NCBI RefSeq assembly: GCF_014646295.1
Contig: NZ_BMNE01000002.1
Location: 126,595 to 190,594, forward strand
Length of the DNA stretch: 64,000 bases
DNA from: Nocardia rhizosphaerihabitans
GTDB lineage: Bacteria > Actinomycetota > Actinomycetes > Mycobacteriales > Mycobacteriaceae
Direction of reading: 5' to 3'
Shown here: piece by piece, positions 59,939-64,000 of the stretch
Numbering within the stretch: position 1 is the stretch's first letter
Layout: every line of letters begins with the position of its first letter
Translations under genes and position numbers: made by a program
The notes under the pieces: model-generated
Database searches by the model: none
What the model was told of the DNA's origin: nothing
Seen by the model: the letters and a program-made list of their open reading frames with translations, nothing else

Positions 59939-61297
59939 TCAGACCAGGGCCGGGGTTCGGCTGGGCCAGCGAGGGTGGTTGCGGTCGATGACGTAGGAGT
60001 GGGTGTGCTGGAAGTGGCGGGGGCCGACCTGGATGGCGTCGACCAGAATCGCCGGGTCGACGGTGCCGATCTCGTGGATGTGGGTGATCTCGGCGGGATC
60101 CTTCCGCGGCCACAGCCGGACCGCCGCGATGACGCCGAGGGCGGCGATGACCGCGAGCGTCACCCAGGTGGTGGTGAATCCGGCCGTGGTGGCCAGCCAG
60201 CCGGTGATCGGGTAGGTGACCAGCCAGGCCAGGTGGGAGAGCGAGAACTGGGCGGCGAAGAGGGCGGGCCGGTCCTCCGGGCGGGCCGAGCGGCGTAGGA
60301 CACGGCCGGTGGGGGTGAGGACGAGGCCGGTGCCGGCGCCGATGATCGCCCAGGTGGTGAGGGCGGCGGGCCAGCTCCAGGCGCCGGTGGTCGTGGTCGA
60401 CAGGGTGATCGCGGCGGCCAGTCCGGTGACGAGGACGGCCGCGCCGGTGAGCATCACCGGACGTTCGCCACGCCGGTCCAGGATCTTGGGCAGGGTGAGG
60501 GCGACGAGCATCGTGCCGAGCCCGTTGGCCGCCAGCAGCATCGCGACGCCGGACTGGTTGCCGCCCAGCACGTCTCGCGCGTAGTTCACGGTGTTGACCA
60601 TGACCACCGAGCCGGCGGCGGCGACCACCAGGTTCAGCCCGAGCAGTCCACGTAGTCGGGGGGTGGCCGCGAACAGCCGCAGACCCGCGGCGAGCCGTTC
60701 GCCGATCGCGCTGTCGCCGACCACCGCGTTCGGGATGCTCGCTGCCATGACCAGGGCGATCGAGATCACGAAGCCGATACCGGTGCCGACGAACAGCCAG
60801 TGGAAGCTGATCACGCTGAGTGCCAGCGCCGCCAGCATCGGGCTGAGCAGCGTCTCCATGGTCGCGGCCAGCTGCGCGGCCGACAGTGCCTTCGTGTAGT
60901 CGCGTTCGTCGGGCAGGATGTCCGGCAAAACGGCCTGGTAGGTGGGGGTATAGGCGGCCGAGGCGATCTGGAGCAGGGTGATCAGTACGTAGATCTGCCA
61001 GATCTGGTCGACGAACGGCAGGGCGAGCACGATCGCGCCGCGAATGCCGTTGAGCGCCATCAGGAATTGCCTGCGAGGGAGCAGGCCGGCGTACGCGCCC
61101 GCGATCGGCGCGACGGTGACGTAGGCGATCATCTTCAACGTCAGCGCGGTGCCGAGCACGATCGCCGCGTTCCCGCCCGCCAGCTCGTAGGCGAGCAGGC
61201 CGAGGGCGACGGTGGTGAGGCCGGTGCCGAACAGGGCGGCGATCTGCGCGGTGAACAGCAGGCGATAGTCCCGGTGGGCGAACAGTGAGGTGGTCAT
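59939..61297 (-). CDS. MFS exporter with His-rich C-terminal tail
   Basis: 452 residues from ATG 61297 (AGGAGG upstream). Twelve membrane segments of the MFS drug/metal efflux type, with an A-motif-like loop (here GAYAGLLPRRQFLM). After the last helix comes a cytosolic extension of about 52 residues with six His: THIHEIG, GPRHFQHTHSYVID and NHPRWP. His-rich tails of this kind occur on nickel/cobalt exporters such as NreB. The promoter carries a CsoR/RcnR-like dyad (61355-61371). Together they suggest metal export under a metal-sensing repressor. A drug efflux role remains possible. Divergent from an NAD(P)H reductase. Confidence 0.85.
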   Translation of the reverse strand: MTTSLFAHRDYRLLFTAQIAALFGTGLTTVALGLLAYELAGGNAAIVLGTALTLKMIAYVTVAPIAGAYAGLLPRRQFLMALNGIRGAIVLALPFVDQIWQIYVLITLLQIASAAYTPTYQAVLPDILPDERDYTKALSAAQLAATMETLLSPMLAALALSVISFHWLFVGTGIGFVISIALVMAASIPNAVVGDSAIGERLAAGLRLFAATPRLRGLLGLNLVVAAAGSVVMVNTVNYARDVLGGNQSGVAMLLAANGLGTMLVALTLPKILDRRGERPVMLTGAAVLVTGLAAAITLSTTTTGAWSWPAALTTWAIIGAGTGLVLTPTGRVLRRSARPEDRPALFAAQFSLSHLAWLVTYPITGWLATTAGFTTTWVTLAVIAALGVIAAVRLWPRKDPAEITHIHEIGTVDPAILVDAIQVGPRHFQHTHSYVIDRNHPRWPSRTPALV

Positions 61298-61351
61298 GGC
61301 GGTCGGCCCTCCTGGGTAATGCATGGTCTCTTATCTGCGTATAGATGCAAC

Positions 61352-61380
61352 TATATACCCATGGGGGGTATTCCGGTCAA
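61352..61380 (-). promoter_or_regulatory. MFS promoter with CsoR/RcnR-like operator in the spacer
   Basis: On the minus strand TTGACC (complement of 61375-61380), a 17-nt spacer, then TATATA (complement of 61352-61357). The spacer holds ATACCC-CCCAT-GGGTAT (61355-61371), the AT-flanked G/C-tract dyad typical of CsoR/RcnR-family sites. Overlap with both core elements fits repression. A further dyad TATAG-N6-CTATA covers 61340-61355. Confidence 0.65.
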
Positions 61381-61398
61381 GGGGTGAATTGCTTGCGC

Positions 61399-61426
61399 TT
61401 GACCTGAAGAAAGGTTGAGGTAGCAC
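61399..61426 (+). promoter_or_regulatory. SoxR/MerR-like promoter of the reductase operon
   Basis: TTGACC (61399-61404) overlaps CCTGAA-GAAAGG-TTGAGG (61403-61420), 13 of 18 matches to the SoxR box I recall. A -10 is unclear (TAGCAC at 61421 or CACCGT at 61424, which gives the long 19-nt MerR spacing). It suggests redox or electrophile control of the downstream operon. Confidence 0.5.
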
Positions 61427-61476
61427 CGTTGTGCGCAGCGGCGGCCGAGTGGCCGCCACCGAGCTGGAGGAACCTC

Positions 61477-61560
61477 ATGAGCGAGCGCAGCGAGCGGTCG
61501 ATCAACACAGCCGCCTCGGCGGTCATGCCGGAGCCGAGCGACAGCGAGGTGCAGGCATGA
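61477..61560 (+). CDS. 27-codon upstream ORF coupled to the reductase
   Basis: ATG 61477 stands six nt after GGAGG (61466-61470), a better ribosome-binding site than that of the reductase. The peptide begins MSERSERSINTAASAVM and ends EVQA; its TGA overlaps the reductase ATG (ATGA). No signal peptide and no known family. The DNA contains GAGCGAGCGCAGCGAGCG, a short sequence that recurs in many actinobacterial genomes. It is probably a leader that couples translation to the reductase gene, or a degenerate repeat insertion. Confidence 0.5.
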   Translation: MSERSERSINTAASAVMPEPSDSEVQA

Positions 61561-62159
61561 GCGCCACGGTTGAGCACGCCAGGACCGCGATACGCCCGCT
61601 GCGGATCGCCGTCGTCATCGGCAGCACCAGGGAGGGGCGCTTCGGCCCGACCGTCGCCGACTGGTTCGTCCGGCAGGCGCGGCTGCGCGACACCATGGAC
61701 GTCGACGTCGTCGATGCGGGCCAGGTCGAACTGCCGCCGACCTTCGGCGCCGCCACCGAGCACCCGTCCGTGGCCGAGGCCACCGAGAAACTCTCCCGCG
61801 CGGACGCGTTCGTCGTGGTGACCCCGGAGTACAACCACAGCTACCCCGGCACGCTGAAGAACCTGATCGACACCCTCCACACCGAATGGCAGGCCAAACC
61901 GGTCGGCTTCGTCTCCTACGGCGGCATCTCCGGCGGCCTGCGCGCCGTGGAACATCTGCGTCCGGTGTTCGCCGAACTGCACGCGGTCACGGTGCGCGAC
62001 TCGGTCGCCCTGCCCAATCCGTGGGGCCGGTTCGACAACACGGGCGACCTGATCGACGTGGCAGGCGCCGACACCGCCGCCGCGGTCCTGCTCGACCAGC
62101 TGACCTGGTGGGGCGAGGCCCTGCGCACCGCCCGCGCCGTCCGCCCGTACGGGAAGTGA
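61557..62159 (+). CDS. NAD(P)H-dependent FMN reductase
   Basis: 200 residues from ATG 61557. Flavodoxin-like FMN_red fold: phosphate loop IAVVIGSTREGRFGPTVADW and the FMN-binding TPEYNHSYPGTLKNLIDTL, then PVGFVSYGGISGGLRAVEHL. It reduces quinones, azo dyes, chromate or flavin. Upstream is a SoxR-like box, and downstream a DHA2 exporter whose GTG overlaps its stop (GTGA). The pair may form a defence against redox-cycling compounds. Complete. Confidence 0.9.
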   Translation: MSATVEHARTAIRPLRIAVVIGSTREGRFGPTVADWFVRQARLRDTMDVDVVDAGQVELPPTFGAATEHPSVAEATEKLSRADAFVVVTPEYNHSYPGTLKNLIDTLHTEWQAKPVGFVSYGGISGGLRAVEHLRPVFAELHAVTVRDSVALPNPWGRFDNTGDLIDVAGADTAAAVLLDQLTWWGEALRTARAVRPYGK

Positions 62160-63613
62160 CGGCCGTGCTCACCACAACGACAGCCCCCGCCACCACCCGC
62201 AACCCCATGCGCATCGCGCTGGTGCTGGTGGTCGGCATGATCATGGCGACCCTCGATCAGACGATCGTGAACGTCGCCATCAACAAACTCTCCGCCGAGT
62301 TCGACGCGGGACTGAGCACGATCCAGTGGGTGGCCACCGGCTACTCGCTCGCCCTCGGCGCCGTGGTCCCGACCTCGGCCTGGCTGGTCGGCCGCTTCGG
62401 CGCCAAACGGCTGTATCTGACGGCGATCGCCGCCTTCGTCGTCGGCTCGGTCCTGGCGGGCCTGGCCTGGAACACCGAGTCGCTCATCGCCTTCCGGGTG
62501 GTGCAGGGCGCGAGCGGCGGTCTGCTGATGCCGGTCGCGATGACCATCCTGCTGCGCGCGGCGGGCCCGGAACGTCTGGGCCGGTTGATGAGCACCCTCG
62601 GCCTGGCGATCCTGGTCGGTCCGCTGCTGGGGCCGGTGATCGGCGGCTATCTCATCGACGAGGTGTCGTGGCGGTGGATGTTCTTCCTGAACCTGCCGCT
62701 GGGCGCGCTGGTCCTGGTGCTGGCCGCGCGGGTGGTCCCCGATGACGTGCCCGAGCCGCCGCGTCCGCTCGATGTCGTCGGCCTGCTGCTGATGTCGCCC
62801 GGTCTCGCGCTGGTGATCTACGGCGTGACCGCGGCGGGGGAGAGCGCCGGTTTCGCGACGCCGTCGGTACTGGTGCCGCTGCTGGCGGGCGCCGGGCTCA
62901 TCGTCGCCTTCGTGCTGCGGTCGCTGAGCGTCCCGGTTCCGCTGCTGGATCTACGGGTGCTCGGCAACCGCACGACCGGTATCTCCGCCGCGTTGCTGGC
63001 GCTGTTCGCCAGCGGCTATTTCGGCTCGATGCTGTTGCTGCCGTTGTACTTCCAGGTGGTGCGCGGTGAATCAGCCCTGGTGGCAGGCGCTCTCGGCATT
63101 CCGTTCGCGCTGGCCTCGGGCGCGACCATGCAGGTGGCGGGCCGGTTGATCGACCGGATTCCGCCCGGCCGCTATCTACCGGTGTCGATCACGGTGGCGC
63201 TCACCGGTTTCGTGCTGTTCGTGCTCCAGCTCGACGCGGACGCGCCGTACTGGGCGCTGGGCGCGACCATGGTGCTGATGGGCGCGGGTGGCGGCGGCAC
63301 CATGATGCCGGTGATCACCACCGCGACCAGGCCGCTGAGCCGGGAACAGCAGCCCGCCGGGTCGACGGTGCTGAACATGATCAGCACCACCGCGATGGCG
63401 ATCGGCACCGCGGTGGCCTCGGTGACGCTGGGCGCACTGCTCCCGGTCACCGGCGGGCTCCAGGCCCTGCACGCCATGGACCCCGCGCAGCGCGCCGACC
63501 TGGCCCCGGCGCTGGCCGAGGCCTTCCAGCACACCTATCTGATCGCTCCGGTCATGATCGCCCTGGCGATGATCCCGGCGCTGCTGTTGCCTCGGCGGAA
63601 CCGGGACGGGTGA
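62156..63613 (+). CDS. DHA2-family MFS drug exporter (EmrB/QacA type)
   Basis: 485 residues from GTG 62156 (GTGA overlap); GTG 62165 and ATG 62207 are alternatives. Fourteen hydrophobic segments. DHA2 marks are MATLDQTIVNVAINKL in TM1 (motif D1, LDxTVxNVALP type), LVGRFGAKRLYL (motif A), GGLLMPVAM and the C-motif LGPVIGGYLIDEVSWRWMF. Exports lipophilic cations or antibiotics with the proton gradient. Coupled to the FMN reductase under a SoxR-like box, which suggests quinone-type substrates. Specificity inferred. Confidence 0.92.
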   Translation: MTAVLTTTTAPATTRNPMRIALVLVVGMIMATLDQTIVNVAINKLSAEFDAGLSTIQWVATGYSLALGAVVPTSAWLVGRFGAKRLYLTAIAAFVVGSVLAGLAWNTESLIAFRVVQGASGGLLMPVAMTILLRAAGPERLGRLMSTLGLAILVGPLLGPVIGGYLIDEVSWRWMFFLNLPLGALVLVLAARVVPDDVPEPPRPLDVVGLLLMSPGLALVIYGVTAAGESAGFATPSVLVPLLAGAGLIVAFVLRSLSVPVPLLDLRVLGNRTTGISAALLALFASGYFGSMLLLPLYFQVVRGESALVAGALGIPFALASGATMQVAGRLIDRIPPGRYLPVSITVALTGFVLFVLQLDADAPYWALGATMVLMGAGGGGTMMPVITTATRPLSREQQPAGSTVLNMISTTAMAIGTAVASVTLGALLPVTGGLQALHAMDPAQRADLAPALAEAFQHTYLIAPVMIALAMIPALLLPRRNRDG

Positions 63614-63619
63614 GATCCG

Positions 63620-63802
63620 CTATCGGGTCGGCCAGACCAATGCCTGGGCGACGATGACGTTCTCGCCGTTGAATGTGACGGCAGGGCCCTCGTGCAGTTC
63701 GTAGCCGAGGGCGAGCGCCGCGCTCACTCGCCGGCAGAATGTCTCGTCGTCCGGGCCGGTCAACACGCGATAGATCGGCAGTCCGTCCGGTGGTGTGCTC
63801 AT
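63620..63802 (-). CDS. DUF1737 small protein
   Basis: 60 residues. The DUF1737 pattern is IYRVLTGPDDETFCRRVSAA, then LALGYELHEGPAVTFNG and VIVAQALVWP. A compact beta-alpha-beta domain, cytosolic. Such proteins have no known function. It converges on the DHA2 exporter with 6 bp between the stops and is 15 bp downstream of mscL in the same direction, so it is probably the last gene of the mscL transcript. Confidence 0.82.
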   Translation of the reverse strand: MSTPPDGLPIYRVLTGPDDETFCRRVSAALALGYELHEGPAVTFNGENVIVAQALVWPTR

Positions 63803-63817
63803 GCGGGCCAGTATCCG

Positions 63818-64000
63818 CTAGGCGGACTCGGTGGCGCGTTCCTTGCTCAGCTCTTCGGACTGCTCGGAGCTCAGCCCCTGCTGCTTGGCCAGCAGGTCGC
63901 GGATCTCGATGAGCAGCTCGGTCTCGGTGGGCTCGGCGGCCTTGGTGGTGCCGAACCTGTTCTTCAGCGAATTCATCGGCAGCATCAGCACGAAGTACAG
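63818..64000 (-). CDS. mscL: Large-conductance mechanosensitive channel, C-terminal end (partial)
   Basis: 60 residues before the stop at 63818-63820; the 5' part is outside the window. The sequence starts LYFVLMLPMNSLKNRFG, the end of TM2 and its positively charged exit. It continues TETELLIEIRDLLAKQQG, the cytosolic helix bundle of MscL (VLLTEIRDLL in M. tuberculosis MscL). It releases osmolytes under hypo-osmotic stress. Identification is by these two segments. Confidence 0.85.
   Translation of the reverse strand: MYFVLMLPMNSLKNRFGTTKAAEPTETELLIEIRDLLAKQQGLSSEQSEELSKERATESA

Noticed and set aside
61477-61500. GAGCGAGCGCAGCGAGCG as evidence of a mobile element
   Set aside because: Only one clear copy is in the window and no terminal repeats or target duplication are seen; it is noted only as a recurrent actinobacterial sequence.
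1-64000. CRISPR arrays, rRNA and tRNA genes
   Set aside because: No regularly spaced repeats and no rRNA- or tRNA-like sequence was noticed; a tRNA scan would be needed to exclude a cryptic tRNA.

Overview
The window is high-GC DNA from a mycolic-acid-producing actinomycete, most likely Nocardia or a close relative. It carries a secreted mycolyltransferase (antigen 85 family). Its gene order also follows the Mycobacterium tuberculosis Rv0465c-Rv0483 block: ramB, aceA, fadB2, TetR (Rv0472c type), DUF445 (Rv0473), XRE (Rv0474), hbhA, DUF2516, deoC, DUF2993, DUF2505, murB and a lipoprotein L,D-transpeptidase. The species assignment is inference. I see no rRNA, tRNA, CRISPR array or insertion sequence.

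Layout. 1-6.4 kb: end of an acyl-CoA dehydrogenase, a secreted cupredoxin, ramB, ATP-dependent DNA ligase ligB, a phosphate-permease operon (Rv0545c-Rv0543c type) and a TetR regulator. 6.4-7.5 kb: mycolyltransferase. 7.7-24.7 kb: a purine-catabolism island with an NMT1-type ABC importer, XdhC, a MobA-like transferase, OHCU decarboxylase, HIU hydrolase, urate oxidase, an 8-oxoguanine-deaminase-like amidohydrolase, a xanthine-dehydrogenase-type enzyme (separate FAD subunit plus a fused 2Fe-2S/Mo subunit), a DUF6986 C-C lyase-like protein, allantoicase and PuuE allantoinase. An HxlR regulator and a quinone-oxidoreductase-like gene are embedded in it. Together these genes would take purines to ureidoglycolate, hence glyoxylate, next to isocitrate lyase (aceA). 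24.7-27.6 kb: a Phd/PIN toxin-antitoxin pair, an ODP-like metallo-hydrolase and a secreted lipase. 28.1-33 kb: aceA, fadB2 and a full-length MetE homologue that has lost three zinc ligands. 33-33.9 kb: decayed TetR and PapA5-like acyltransferase remnants. 33.9-46.3 kb: VOC protein/TetR pair, ZIP permease, AI-2E-family protein, AdhC-type dehydrogenase, S1C protease, VKOR/DsbA pair, PPK2, AGCS symporter, and a methyltransferase/saccharopine-dehydrogenase-like/ABC1-kinase operon. 46.4-59.9 kb: the mycobacteria-like block, with an added alpha/beta hydrolase, purU, a small secreted peptide and a GNAT gene. 59.9-64 kb: divergent MFS exporters with metal- and redox-type operators, a DUF1737 protein and the 3' end of mscL.

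Recurrent regulatory theme. Many genes have a TAnnnT-like -10 hexamer 6-8 nt before the start codon and no Shine-Dalgarno sequence, as expected for leaderless transcripts. The best leads are the zinc-site-less MetE, the CsoR/RcnR-like operator set exactly between -35 and -10 of an MFS gene with a His-rich tail, a TetR gene that appears to start at CTG, and the unassigned DUF6986 protein coupled to ureide catabolism.
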